This document shows positions 1 to 12,500 of a stretch of 64,000 nucleotides of DNA, in pieces. Position 1 is the stretch's first letter. The number at the start of each line of letters is the position of its first letter. The position numbers and the translations under genes were made by a program. The notes below the pieces were generated by a model, which was given only the letters and a program-made list of their open reading frames with translations, had not been told where the DNA came from and searched no databases. Source of the stretch: Haemaphysalis longicornis (Eukaryota; Arthropoda; Arachnida; Ixodida; Ixodidae); NCBI GenBank assembly GCA_013339765.2, contig CM023453.1, positions 35,632,926 to 35,696,925 on the forward strand. The letters are read 5' to 3'.

Positions 1-170
1 AGAGAGAAAGCACTTTATTGAGCTTGCGCGGTTAGAAGGCTGTTGTGGCTGCCGGTTTATGCCGGGCAGCGACGTCGGCGGCTCTGGTGACCAGGGAGAT
101 TTGGATCTCCTGTTCTGAGCTCGCCTACTGGCGCGACGTTTATCGTTCTACGCGCATGCCTTTTTATCGA
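1..170 (-). mobile_element. 3' end of a non-LTR retrotransposon (fragment)
   Basis: Read on the minus strand, this ends with an AATAAA-containing segment followed by a TTTCTCTCT-type tail, the same kind of simple 3' tail seen on the other LINE 3' ends in this window (near 42.84 and 48.25 kb). The sequence before it reads as a short C-terminal peptide with stops. The rest of the element would lie at higher coordinates and is not recognisable, so this is probably 5'-truncated. Confidence 0.3.
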
Positions 171-499
171 GTAAGGTCGCCACGAAACGTGGCATAAGTG
201 CTAGGAGTTGAGAGACGTGTTTGCCTTGCGAAATAAATCTATAAACCACAGTAGAACGGACAATAGGGCTAGTTGGTAGCTGTTCATCTTGAAGGTGGAA
301 GCGCCGTGTAGTCTATTTTTTCTACTTTTGACCCTGTTGTGTGAGCACTTCCACCTCTAAGATGAAAATCTATAAACCCCGCCGCCACCCTGGCCATCGA
401 AACTTTCACTGAAAGCCTAAGAGTACTTCGCATTGAAATAATTCTCACGCGTTCGCGCAGATATGACGTCGATTTATGCAAGCCCTACCGTTACTGAAA

Positions 500-1220
500 A
501 GTCAAAAGGGCACAAATACTGCAGGGTGAAAAGAAGGAACACTGACAAACGAATGGCTTGTGTTTATTTCCGTTCTCCGTTCCTTGTGCGCTTTTGACTT
601 CATGCACCAACTAGCCCAACCTTCGTGCCATCTGTAGTTGTACAGTGCGCGGAGTAACAATGACGGCGCACTTTTAAAGCAAAGCTTTACTACTTTCGTC
701 CAGCGATTTCGTGGAGGATGCGCAAATGACATTTTGACCGGAGACACACCCCCGGCGACACACCCCTCGAAACGCATCGCGTGATTCGCCGGGCCCGCTG
801 ATGGCGCCTGCGGGCGCCGACAGCGGTCGCCACCGCCGCTGCGGCCGAGGCAGCCAACCACTCCCGCAGCCTCCCATGCATGCGGCGCTGGGTCGTTTCG
901 GGCAACGTGACTAGTCTCGCGCCCGGTGAGGAGGAACGGTGCGTTCGCCATGAATAAACGCCGCGTTCTCCCGGCCTCCTCCTGTGAGCGTTGCACGGAA
1001 CCGAAAAGCTTTGAGACGTGGTCGGGAATACAGCTAGATCAAGGTAACCAAGCGAAACCAAGACTCAACCAGGCTAAGCCAAGCTTTTGCTTTGCATATC
1101 CAAGGTTAGCGGAGGTAAGCCGCAGCCATTTTTTACTTTCCAGGATGTACTAACTAGCCTAACATCCGGCCGTCCTGGTAGCTGGACCGTGCGCGGAGGA
1201 GTAACAATGACGGAGCATTC
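500..1220. repeat. Two diverged copies of a dispersed repeat motif
   Basis: Around 600-690 and 1145-1215 two similar segments share the core GCGGAGTAACAATGACGG, preceded by a 'ccaactagcccaa'-like string. The same string recurs at 35618-35640 next to a hairpin. This is a dispersed repeat with no coding content I can defend. Confidence 0.35.
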
Positions 1221-1625
1221 CTCACTTTGGGCGGCGCTGATGTAGTCGGCGAACTGCGACGAGGCTCGCCGAGAGGAACGCACGAGCGACTCCAGCAGCC
1301 TGTCCCGGCGCTCCCGTAACAGCGAAGCCCGATCAGAGTGCTGGACAGAATGCGGTTGCTCCTCCTGCTCCGTCAGCTGCTCCGTCAGCTGCTCCGTCCG
1401 CTCTTCCGTCTGCTCCTCCTGGCACTCCGGCTGAGATTGCTCCTGCATGTCAGCCTCGCTGACAGAATTGCGCACAGGGTGGGCAAAAGTGGCCATGGAA
1501 TCCGGCGGTGTGCGGGCGCTGCGCGTGCCTCGGCCGTCTTCTTCCCTGCACGCACTGGTTGGTCGTTGATGATGATGATGCTGTCTCTTGGCGATTTGCG
1601 CATACCAATTCAGGGGATCGGTCAA
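1074..1625 (-). other. Open frame of 183 codons, Gln/Glu/Arg-rich, function unknown
   Basis: The frame holds a degenerate EQLTEQLTEQ repeat (about residues 78-90) followed by an Arg/Ser-rich segment (RERRDRLLESLVRSSRR). There is no recognisable domain, and the 3' part overlaps the dispersed repeat at 1145-1215. It could be a terminal exon of an unknown minus-strand gene or a chance frame in GC-rich repeat DNA. Low confidence. Confidence 0.2.
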
Positions 1626-1699
1626 GACGCCGTTTAAAAAAATAAAAGCTGCACTCTAGATGGGAACGCGTAGAACTGATCTGAGGCAGCATTTTTTTT

Positions 1700-3050
1700 T
1701 CCGATAAAGAAATTTGCCGGAAATAGGAGCCGCGGCGCTACCGGCTAGGCCACAGAGGCCGATAAGCAAGTTCGTTTCAGCAGTGGACCAAGAAGACTGC
1801 GGCTGTGTCCGAAGCGAACCACTAGACAGCGCGAAGTGTCAGCTGAAGTCCCTGGCCTGCACTGGCTTGGAAACGGAACCGTCAACTGAACGTGGCGCGG
1901 CCACATCGCATCAGACCGCTGTCAGGGGGGACCCTTTCCCTTTCCCCGCCGCACAAGCAAAACATTTTATTTCCCAATGGTCAGACTGAGTCTAGGCCAG
2001 CTAGAAGGTGGAAGGTGATATTTCGCTGTCTGCATAGAACGTACTTGGAAATCTTGCGGGCGCCCGGAACGTCTGTCCTAGAGCTAGCAAAATATCCTCT
2101 GGAAAGATATGGGAGAGTAAAGAATGAGGGATGAATAATATAATATGGATGAATAATATGGATGAATAATAATAAAACGTAGTGCGGTAAACGCAGTGCA
2201 GCATTGTGTCCGTGTTTCCTTCTTAAGTCCTGTGGTTTTCGTTCAAGCTGAATTTTCAAGTCGATATGAACCAACTCGCCCAAACCCAAGCAATAATATG
2301 CGTCGAAAGAGGGGAAGGTTGCGGTCCCTGAACCGGTGTCATCGGAGATGCGACCAGCCTGGAGGACGGTTAGTGCGCAGGTGCTGGGCTAACGCCGCCT
2401 GTTTGTACAGGCGACCTTAATTGGCTGGGCTTGGCGTATATATATACGACATATATAGCTGAGTCGTGGGGCTGGATATTGCCACGAAGCCAAGAACGAT
2501 GCAGGATTCTTCCAGTAAATAGGGTTTATTGAAGCGAACTTGTGCTCCGCAAAGAACTTAATGAGCAAGCGTCGAATCAGCTGTCAGCTAAGTGATGTGC
2601 CCAGAGAACATCGACTAAACGAATGCCGCGGCATTTGCCCATCGAGTATATTTATCTTTCCGCTTTAATCTTTCTAGAACCGTAGGATTACATCGAGAAC
2701 ACTGGCGATCAAAGCAGAACGTTAATTCTAGTCTAGTGATGACAGGACTAAGCATTCTCCCTGTCAAATAAGATATAGCCCGCGCAGCATACAAAAAGAA
2801 GAGGCGGAAACGCGCTTCGCTTTGAACTTAGGTAAGACAGCCGGACGCGGCCAGACGCCGGCAACAAAACACAAGTGAACAAAGCTAGATGCATGGTTTT
2901 CGGCAATATGTTCAACTTCGCTGGGTGTTGGCCGCGAGCCGGAAACGCAGTGCGGAAAGTGCAGCCTTGTAGAGAGAAAGCGAACTTCCAAGCAAATATG
3001 CGCCATTTTGCCCGAGGGCATGAAGGAATTGAAAGAAAGAAAAAAAAAAG
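1700..3050. other. Intergenic DNA, no supported feature
   Basis: Contains an AT-rich gatgaataat-type simple repeat near 2126-2175 and short open frames without recognisable content. Nothing else is supported. Confidence 0.4.
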
Positions 3051-3075
3051 CCAAAGTGGCGGGAGGCAAGCAGCT

Positions 3076-3440
3076 TCATGCACTGCCGTATAGGCCATTT
3101 TCAGCAAGAAAGTCCAAGAGCTGCCTGTAAAGAGGACCATGCGTCCACCGATGAATATCGGGCGGCCAACCTGGTCGGTGTCCTGGGGCTACCATGTGTC
3201 GGGTTCGCGCTGGTTGTAGTCCTGGACATGTCCCCAGGAGGTGGTGTAATGTCGCTTCCGCAGCGGAAACAGGGCAGTAGGGGCAGGTTGCATAGGTAAC
3301 CGCAAGGTGAGAAGTCCATGTTGCACGAACAGCAGGCGTCATTGCAACGTCCAGGCGAATTCTCCGGAGCGTGACCTCTTCACGGCGGGTCAGTCCCACG
3401 CAGAGGAAGAAGGGCACGCGTGGAGTGCCGAAGAGACTTT
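3076..3440 (-). pseudogene. Non-LTR retrotransposon C-terminal fragment
   Basis: The minus-strand frame ends at a stop at 3076-3078. It encodes a CPYCPVSAAEATLHHLLGTC zinc-knuckle-like motif (C-x2-C...H...C), which is typical of the region after the RNase H domain of Jockey/I-type LINE ORF2 proteins. About 110 residues remain and the polymerase domain is absent, so this is a dead, 5'-truncated copy. Family is known by motif style only; the clade is inferred. Confidence 0.6.
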
Positions 3441-4471
3441 TTATATTATTATTAAGAGAGCGTCCTGCAGGGCAGCTGCAGAAGCCGGGAGCGGGTACAT
3501 AACTTGCGGAGGATGTGCAACCAAGCGGCTTCGCGTAAAAAAAAAAAAATGAAGTGTTGCACTGACAAATGGCGCAACGCCTGTAGCCGAGTTAACGTTT
3601 AGTGTTCTTTCTAGCTTTACCCGCCAACGGTTCCTTCGTGGCATGCGGGACTCCCAACGCGGCGGAGGCGGCGGCGGAGGGGAGGATGGGGTGGGGCGGA
3701 GAATTTCACTCACGGAGCACACTGTAGATGGTGCAGCGAATTTACCCAGCGTTCCCCGCGCGGAAGTGCCTGCTCGCCGGCGTCGGCGGTACGGCTTTGT
3801 CGTCTGCTTTAGCGACGGCTATTTTGGGCCTGTTTTGGCAAAGCTTCGCGTCCATTGCGCGCTGCCTTCGCACGGCTTGATTAACTTGTTCGACAGCACC
3901 TCCAGGGTAACCCGCACCCGACGGAATTAAGTGTCGTACGGCAAACATTCGTTAGGGATTGGTTTGCAGGGCGGGAAAACAAATTGTGCAAACCACATAC
4001 AGACATCTGGCCGCTAGAGAAACGCTACTTGCGCACTGCTTGCCACGAATGGGACTCCGTTTTATAAATTGGTGAACACCAATTCGGTTGTGTTCTAAAA
4101 GGTATTACAAAAGACGAAAGTAGCAACTGGTTCTGATAAACAGCGATTATAAAAGTTCCCTCAGCTTTCTCGGAATTCTCAAACTTGCTAAACTAACTAG
4201 TTTAAATCGGTGTAAATGGGAATTACTAAGCTCACATGCCGAATTGTTTCGTTGTCTGCGCTTGTGTAGCGCGGTGGTGTAGCCCCAAGCTAGCACGAGG
4301 ATGGCTAGGTTCGGCTGTCTCACCCTTCGAAAGACGCTCCTCTCCGTTTTCTCTCTTTCGACTCACGGCCCGGGCTACAGCGGCGGCGTCGTCCGCCGCT
4401 CTAGCCCGGCCGTGGCCGACGCTGCTGCTGCGTTCGGGACGCTCCCCAGCGAATTACAGGTACCGGCTAGC

Positions 4472-5386
4472 AGAATCTCTGGTTTCACTCTTTGTATACG
4501 TGTGAATTCAAGTGACGTTGCATGGGCAATTGTTGTGGGCTTTGCTTTCCAACCACCTTCACAGCGTGGATTGGAGCCATTTTTTTAATGCGTAAGTATT
4601 TCTGCGCAGCCCGTCCGAAACATATTTGATGGCTCACTGCAGTTTCGCCGCATAAGAAAATGCTAATAATAAAAGGCCCTGAAAGTGACCAGAAGTCCCG
4701 ATTGAAGTTGGACATGACCCGGTTTTGCGGCTGTGGTCCCGCTATCCCGGCAGCCTGCTTGGGAGACGGTGTTTTGTACCGCCTTCAGCCGAAAGTATGG
4801 AAGACGAGAATCAAGCCTTGTGTCACGAATGAAAAACTGGAGGAATGGAAGAACCAAAAGAAACCGTTTGAGGAACTTCAAGAAAACAGCGTGCACGACG
4901 GGACTAAGCAAGAAACGCACATAACCACGGATTAATTCATGCACACCCCCGGAAGGATTTCGACAACCCTCCCAAAAGATTCCATCAACCACGAGCACCC
5001 TGCCCAGGGATTTATACACCCCCTTCCCAACACAGGACTTCGATACCTCCTCCCCCCCCCCCAAAAAAAAAAGCGAAATTCTGGATAAACCCTTACACAA
5101 CACAGTGCCTGGGTTGTGTGTTTCTTGCTTAAACCCAAAGTCTGAGTTCTCAAAGCAATGCAGTTGTTTATGGTGAATCTGCACATGACGTGTGTACATG
5201 TACTACAGACACACCAGAAAAAATGAAGAGCTGTTGAGGGCGATAAATTCAAGCAAGAAGTTACTGGCCAGGGAAAAAAATCGCGGCAATCCACCATGTG
5301 AATGTGGTTGGAAAGCGAAGCTGTAAACGAGATTACCCATGCGACGTCACTTGAATTCACACACGTGGCTAGCGAAACCAGAGGCA
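4472..5386. mobile_element. Fold-back element with ~90-bp inverted ends
   Basis: Positions 4472-4562 are repeated, inverted, at about 5288-5386. Both contain the string GTGTGAATTCAAGTGACGT and, further in, GCTTTCCAACCAC. The interior (~720 bp) has no gene-like frame. The outer edges are ragged, so no target-site duplication could be assigned. This is probably a non-autonomous DNA transposon. Confidence 0.55.
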
Positions 5387-5448
5387 AGTAAAATGTACTT
5401 AACCACACCCCTTATAACTTCAAAGAGATATTCTTTGCAAAGGTTGAA

Positions 5449-5910
5449 TGAATGAAACTTTATTAAAGACGATAGTCTTTTAACGATTCGGGGGGCTCGG
5501 TAGCCAAGTTGGGGAAGAGGAAAGAAGGGAAAGGGAGTGGGATGGCCGTCAAAGCCGTCCGGTCAGGTTTGTCTCTCGCCCGAACTCCCACAGGAAAGTA
5601 TCGTGCTCGCTGCGTCCAAGTGAGGGGACGGGGTTGTACATTCCTCCAATGAGGTAACGCCGACACCCTTGTGCCTGTTCAGCGGTGAAAGGCCGGGTCA
5701 GCTATGGGGGCAGTCCCACAGTAGGTGCCTCAACGTCGGAGAAGCACCGGTATTGCACGTTCAGCACGTCGCAGTGGCTGCCTGGTCGCCCTCCTCGTTT
5801 TGGTCGGTGTTGTTCGCCTCTAGTTCAGCGTCACGAGTTCTTTTGGATGCAGTATGTGCTCGCCACTTTGCCAGAACATCTTCCGTAAGGGCAGCACCTG
5901 TACTAGACTT
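5449..5910 (-). mobile_element. 3' part of a LINE, minus orientation
   Basis: On the minus strand the fragment ends with AATAAAGTTTCATTCATTC, i.e. a TTCA-type simple tail. Upstream is a GC-rich, partly open frame that resembles the C-terminal region of other LINE fragments here. It contains a 16-nt palindrome at 5464-5479 shared with 62.35 and 63.05 kb. The 5' part is missing. Confidence 0.4.
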
Positions 5911-6340
5911 GTAGATTAGCACTTCCGCACAGCGCGGAAGCCCTTTGGGAAGTGGTTGGGGTTAAATCAATGCATGATCTATGAATGGCGGTTGATTGAG
6001 TTGTATTGGTGAAGCGCGTGAGTGGAACATTTTAAAATAAAACTGAAGGAAGCTCAAACCCGGTGTTAGACGATCTCGCTTTTTCTCCGTCACTGCTGCC
6101 GCCGATGGAGGCGATGAGATCGGCAGCAGAGACGGAGAAGTGTGATGCTATGCGTTGGTGTGAGCTCCCTTTAATTTTTACAAAACTCCTAGCGCATGCG
6201 CAAGGCGCGTACACGGCCGCTACACGTGCCGTGGGCGGAGTACACAGCGGCGCGAGAGGTCGCATGACGCTATCACGTTGCATTCAACGAGAACGCAGGG
6301 GGTAAACCCGCAGATGTGCTCTCGGAGAGTGCACCGGCTG

Positions 6341-6362
6341 TCCCCCCCCCCCCCCCCCCCCC
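6341..6362. repeat. Poly-C tract
   Basis: An uninterrupted run of about 22 C residues. Similar homopolymer runs occur at 36.48 kb (G) and 63.69 kb (C). The length is likely to be polymorphic or error-prone. Confidence 0.9.
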
Positions 6363-6369
6363 CGTCTCC

Positions 6370-6455
6370 GCGTGGGCTCGTAGCTCAATCGGTAAGACAA
6401 CGGGCTCTCGCTCCATTTCGCTATTCGTTGCAGGCTCGATTTCTGGCGGCGCGTA
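6370..6455 (+). repeat. tRNA-like (SINE head or tRNA pseudogene)
   Basis: Contains TAGCTCAATCGG, close to a Pol III A box, and GGCTCGATTTC, close to a B box, about 50 nt apart. The acceptor arms do not pair, so this is not a functional tRNA. Most likely it is a tRNA-derived SINE head. Confidence 0.45.
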
Positions 6456-7043
6456 ACTTCTTTTATTTGTTCGCGGGACTTTTCTATTGACACTCACGGT
6501 CGCGACAGAACCCTTGGGGGTGGAGGGGGGGGGGAGGTAGAGGTAAAAAGCTTCGCTTTAAAACCTGGAGTAGCGGGAAGACCGCATGATGCAGACGTAG
6601 TAATACTTTAAAGTACAAGTTGTCATTTAAGCTATGTGCCACGTTCTTCCTTAGCCCCCCCCCGCTTTGTGGTCGTAGGAATATGGTCGGCCCTAAAAAT
6701 GCCATTTTAGCAATACATACGTATTATAGTAGCGAAGGCGACTTTAACGGGTTCCTAAGGCCATCATTATTTTTCATAATACTGCTTATTTACCCCTGTA
6801 AAATGTCTTCACAGCAACGTGTTCGTGCACACCAGCAAAGCCAGCTTCGAAGGGGCTTGGTGTAAGGCAGTCCATAGGTGTACATGGTCTTACAAAGGTG
6901 TTAGATGTCCTTGGGGCCTTCATACCAAGATATCATACTTGTAGTGGCCCTGAAAACATGCATTCGTGTAAAGTAGTGACACCAACTTAAAGGGGCTTGG
7001 TGTACGGCAGAGCAGTGTATGCGAATGCTTTAGGTTTTTTCAT

Positions 7044-7243
7044 TAAATAATGAAAAAAAAAAAAAGTCTCGAACCACGTCTTCGGGATCAAGAAGCTAAG
7101 ACGGATCCTCTACTCTACAACGACAGACACTTCGGCTGGTGCTAGCCTTGTGTTAAATATTCGAATGTCGTCGGACGGCACACTAGTCATGCCTGCAACG
7201 ATCAGCTAGAGTGCCATCGGACGGCACTCTAGACACTGCGTTT
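7044..7243 (-). mobile_element. Copy of the tRNA-containing CTAGAGTGCC element
   Basis: The reverse complement matches the left part of the element at 46599-47020: the CTAGAGTGCC palindromic end, a second CTAGAGTGCC-like motif, then a tRNA-like stretch (TGTAGAGTAGAGG and GTGGTTCGAGAC boxes). It stops at an A/T homopolymer (7052-7064). Only one terminal repeat is present, so it is either truncated or a retro-type copy. Confidence 0.55.
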
Positions 7244-7249
7244 TGTGAA

Positions 7250-9376
7250 ACAGAATTGGGAAGCAAAGCAGGGTATTTTTAAGTTGGGCATTGTACCTCA
7301 ATGTGCACAACACGTAAGCACCCACAAGAGAGAATGACAGACACAAGACCACCGTCATGGAACAGCCACCAGATCGCAGTCTTTTACGTGTGAAGGATGT
7401 GACGAGCAGTATGTACGCTGCTGAAATAAAAAAAGTAACTTGAAAATTGCCACACTGTGGTTTGCTGTGGCAAGTTGACTCTGTCTATACACTCATCTAG
7501 CCACTTGAGCCATGATCGTAGCTTTGATGTAAAATAACAGTGTGTGCAAATGGACAACTTCATGCTGTCCTGTGATACGCCTTGAGGCATGCTGGTGCAA
7601 GACTAGATGCAGTCAGGCATCTTTACTGACAGTGCTACAAAAACTTGCCCAAGCATTTTAGTGGGTCTGATGACGTCCTGTCAAAAAACTAATGCATTTT
7701 CCCATAGAGCGGTTGGTCAACTGAGAAGCTCTCATAAGATCTCCAGAAACGCGGTATGGGCGTGAAAGTAGGCTTCCATTGTGTCAAAACCTTTACTTGA
7801 AAATCACGAAAAAAAGGATGGCTATAGATAAGACAATACATGCATAAATCATGGAGTGCAATAGTATACCTTTATCTCATAAACCACGTATCGGTATACA
7901 TTTTGATCGTCCATAGATGTGTTTAAGTACTTAGAGTGCGAAAAATCCTCGCATGGGTTTGTTCATTTGAGCTTTGGTTCTTTGAATGTTTGACGATAGA
8001 TTGGACGCACTTTTGATGCAGTTTTGTTGTTAAAAGCCTTCGAGCTTCTCTCACTTTCTTTGGTAAGGGATAGTAAAGTTTTAGCATAGTTGAAATGAAT
8101 CGAGGCACAGACGTCATTAAGGATATGACGGCCTTTGCGGCAAAAGAAAAGTCCACAAACACACGCCATTGCACAAAAAATTGGTTGAACTGGGTTAGTT
8201 TGTATACATCCATGGTAAAATAAATCCACACAAAGACAGGCTAAGCAGACAAAGACAAAGTGCCTGCGACTAACACTGTTTTTAGCACTAGTTTTCCCTC
8301 ACAACCTTTCAAAAATGTACACACATCCCCTTCACTCACAAAACATTTTGTGATCCCACCTCCAAACTGAATCAGTACGTACTTCGAAGAGGATTAAAAA
8401 ATATCCTTTTATTTTCGCAAGAGTCAGAAAATCGAAAACACTGAAATGACAAAAAGGCAGAGGCACGCTGCTTATAGCATTTTGAGATTTTTTTTTTAAA
8501 TGACCTGGCAAACCTATTTATGTTAATCTGTTCAGAAGAGCAATTGTTCATCTTTGGCTGTCCAACAGAAAGACCACTACAGACGACTTTGCACTGGTGC
8601 AACAGCTGCAGCAGTACTGGAAACACGAAGGTGCACTAGACAGCTGTAACCAGCACAAAAAGGTTTCAGCCAATCAGGGTAGTTGAACACATTTCATCTG
8701 ACAGCTGCTCTGAATGAACAGTGTCAAAAGGCAAAAATTTACATGACAACAACCTTATGTTAAGAGGTATTTTACAGACCATTAGCACAAACACAGCCAT
8801 CACCCCGCATAAGCATCCACACGACATGTCAAAGGTAATCTCCACATCTTCGCATCACTGCTGAGCATATGGGGAGGGGAGCGAGTTTACGACGACATTG
8901 TGACGATTTTCAGTGGTGATAGCCAAACAAAACTGCTACAAAAACTCAATCTTGTGTACATAAAAAAAAGTTACCCTTTAAACATGTTTATTTTTTGTGA
9001 GATGCTAACGTCACGCAAACAACTAGAAAATTATGCAAGTGTGGGAGCCAATGTAACATGTTTAAATATAAAAAAAATCAGGTTCTGCGGTTTACACGCT
9101 ACGCAGCAAGCTCAATACCTTCCATGTAAATGCAAATGCGAAGCCACTTTTCACAGCTCACAAGAGAATTCCACACACTCATGGGGCCATTTATTTTCTT
9201 CCTAGACATCAGCAAAAAAAGAAAAGTTCTTCTTTCCCTGCTGTTCAGCACTGATGTGTCTCCGGTCGTTTGGGGGGGGACGGTAACCGCAGTTCCTCGC
9301 TAACCAGCCAAACAAGGCTCCAGACTGCACCTCTTCCTTCTGCGACCAGGGCTGCCTTGTCTGCAGTGGGGAGGAG
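7250..9376. other. Downstream region of sds22, possible long 3' UTR
   Basis: AT-rich, with no protein-like frame. Several TTTATT strings (AATAAA on the minus strand), for example near 8988 and 9189, could serve sds22 polyadenylation; the sequence alone cannot choose between them. Confidence 0.3.
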
Positions 9377-9559
9377 TCACTGCTGCTTCCGACACATGGT
9401 GGCATCTATCTGCGTCACGGTCGGTGAGATCATCATGATCTTCCGCCTGTACATGGGGTCCTTTTCAATGGGGTTGCTGTGCAGGTAGACCGTCGCTAGC
9501 TTGGGGAAATTCCTCAGCACTTCCAAGTCCGCAAAGTTGTCGATCTCATTGTTGTTGAA
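9377..9559 (-). CDS. sds22: sds22 exon 13 (terminal)
   Basis: Follows a TCTTTACCAG acceptor. It encodes the last LRR and the cap, FNNNEIDNFADLEVLRNF to DATMCRKQQ, then TGA at 9377-9379. Confidence 0.93.
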   Translation of the reverse strand, partial: FNNNEIDNFADLEVLRNFPKLATVYLHSNPIEKDPMYRRKIMMISPTVTQIDATMCRKQQ

Positions 9560-12500
9560 CTGGTAAAGAAGAGAGAGAGAAAAACATTAAAGCCATTCCA
9601 CTCAATGCGCAAGCTGTCGAAAGTGCAGAGCTGTAGCGCCGTTATCCGCTCACTGCTACCACCCAATGCAATTCAGATTTCCCACCTTCGCAGTGCTCGC
9701 ACACCCCCTGCCTGAAACTGCGCCAGCGGGAGTTCTGTTCTTTTTGTGCTTGCTTCTTTTCCCAAACGTGCCAGCGTTGCACTGCCACTTTTTTTCACTT
9801 ACTATAGTGAAAACCAACCCAACGAGCGTTCCTAACTAAATGAACATGGGCGCTACCGGTTAATTACAAATATTTTGCCTCAAATGTACCTATGGTTTTC
9901 TTTGCGCTAAGCAAAGGGGAGATGTACAACAAGCGCCAGCAATTAACGAGTTTCGAATGCTCTATGACTATTTAAACTGCTTGGCTTTCGAAGCCTCTGG
10001 GTTACGCCGCGACGACGGAATGCCGTGTGGTACTACTTGGGTCCAGCGAGATGAGCTACGACGACAAGGCGAGCTCCTAAAGTGCTCTGCTTTTAAAAAA
10101 GTAGAAGGTGAGCCCCCAAAACCGCTGCCCAGGCACGCCCTGTTATTAACGCCGCTAGCTTGTTGCCTTCATTAGCGCTGCTCTTGGTTTTAAACCTATC
10201 TATGATACCTCTGACAACTGCTGATTTTTCGCTTCAGCGGTGTCTAAAACAGTGCAGTTGAAACAAGAGTGTTTTCAATGTGTTCCAGGGATCAATGCCT
10301 TCTACAAAGCCCAGAACTGCTACCTTTTGTGACAAGGCAAAGGGAGAAAGTTTGGGGCCAAAGTTTTAGGAGGCACGTTCTTCAATAGAACAAGAACAGC
10401 TACCCAAATATAAGTGAGCCGTCTGGTTAACAAACAGACAAACCCTTAATGAGGCCCACTTGTACAGGATTCCTAAAAGCACATATGAGCGCATGTTTAC
10501 TTTATGGAAACGCTCAAATACGCTGCAGCCATAAGTGCGATGTGTAATATGAACTGGGCAAAGGCCGACACTTTGCACTGTGTTGTCCCTTATCCTGGGC
10601 TCCATCCATTTGTGCTGTTATACTTTAACCATTCACAAGCACACCATATATAACTTAAAGGGGCCATGAAGACAAAATACAAGTTTGTTTTATTCAAAAG
10701 ATTTGGTGTTTTATAGTGCCCCCAGCAGCTTGGCCGACAGCAATCGATGCTTTATTCACTGAAAAATTGAACAATTTAAGGCAAAATTTAGGGTAGAGTC
10801 ACAGAAGACAATGTTGCTTATGCCATTTGGCCAGTGCAAGCTCAACATGCTGGACGGTTGTGAAGCTATAACATGCATGATGCACGCACTACGCACTGGT
10901 GCTTCTATGTTTCTATGTTCCTATGCTTCCTTTTCTCCTGTCTTTAGCGCTGTTTTTCTCTTTAAGCTTCTATGTTTACGTGTGTGTTTGTAACTTCTAT
11001 TGTTTACTACATCATTCTTACTGCTACAAAAAAATATGCATTAGGTTAAGCGCAAATAGCTTGTTCTGAAAGCTTGTATGCCCTGCCTGACTTGCATTTG
11101 CTTTCGGCTGCCTCAGCCAATCGCACAGCTGCCCATAATACATCCATAAGTTCTAGTGCGGGAAATAAGCTATTGGGTCACATGGCCATTCTCTTTTTTT
11201 TTCCTAATTATACTGCTTATTTGAGCGAAGTTTGTGTTAAAAAGGGTGTCGCTTATTAAAATGAGGCGACCGTTCGAATGAACCAAACTTGCATTTTGTC
11301 TTCATGGCCCCTTTAAAGAATGAAGCCATCACATAACCTCTAAACCCCGACTACACCACAGGAAAGAAGCTTGCTGGCAGCTGCTTTGTCTGTCTTAATG
11401 CCCTTCCTTATGGACCACCACTCTAGCCATCTACTGTGTGCAGAAACCTAAGGGTTTGGTCATAGGGCGACAAGAGCGGGTGATCTTTTTCCATACCCAG
11501 AATTCTTCAATGTTGACAAGGTGCGCGAGGTTAGCCAGACGTTTGACCCGGTTCGATGCAAGGTCTAGCGTCTCCAGCTTCACCTGCGGATGATAAGGCG
11601 ATATGTCAAAACGCTAGCCAGGACAGCACATCCGTCCACAGTGTCCACACTTTGAACCTGATAGACTACTACACTATCACACATTCTGTTTCAGTCCATA
11701 CGCTTTGTGAGGCTACGATTGATTGAATAAACTCTAATTATCAAGCATCAGGTGCTGATGGTAGGGCACCCGCCCCTACAGGACATCTCTGGTCCTTAGC
11801 GGAGGACAACCTTACATGAGATCTTGCTAGGTCTCAGGGTCCAGGGTTGGTCATCCACTGCTCATATGAAGGGGTGATCTTGGGAGGGACGTAGGGTGTT
11901 AGTTGGCACTCGCCATACCTGATGGTGCCAAGTGAAGGGCAGAATTGCAGGTGGCAGAGTAGCGTGTTTCCAAACGCTTCGCTGCACAGAGCACCCACGT
12001 GACATGTGGGATGTGACTGCGCGCGCTATTCTTTTGAGCGCCTGCTAATAGTAACCCGCTGTTCTGGCTCTGTAGCCTCCACATAGAACACTGAGTACTG
12101 GCGCTGACGGCTTGGGTTCGAGCCCCAGCAGGTCTATCTCTAGGTTTTTTTTTTTCATTGCCTATTTTTTTTTTACTAATTTTTTTTTCTTAATTGAAAC
12201 CTACGCGTCGTTTTTGTTAATAATGGTGATTTGGTATGTTTTAGGTCGCTTATTAATGTTTGGGGCGCAGCCAATGACCAAATCGAATTACCGTTCTCTA
12301 TCATTGCGCGAACAGACCGTGGGTGCTCTGTGCAGCGAAGCGCTTGGAAATACGCGGCAGAGTATACCATGGGGCAAATGATGCGGGGGAGAATACTAGT
12401 GGAGTGACAACTGAATCTTAGGTAACTGTCACTGCTCAAACAACAGGCACTTTTTGCCCTGGGATAGCCCCGTTTTTCAGCCAGTGAGTACTACAGGTGT

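Noticed and set aside
6370..6455. Functional tRNA gene
   Set aside because: Box-like motifs are present, but acceptor and D arms do not pair.
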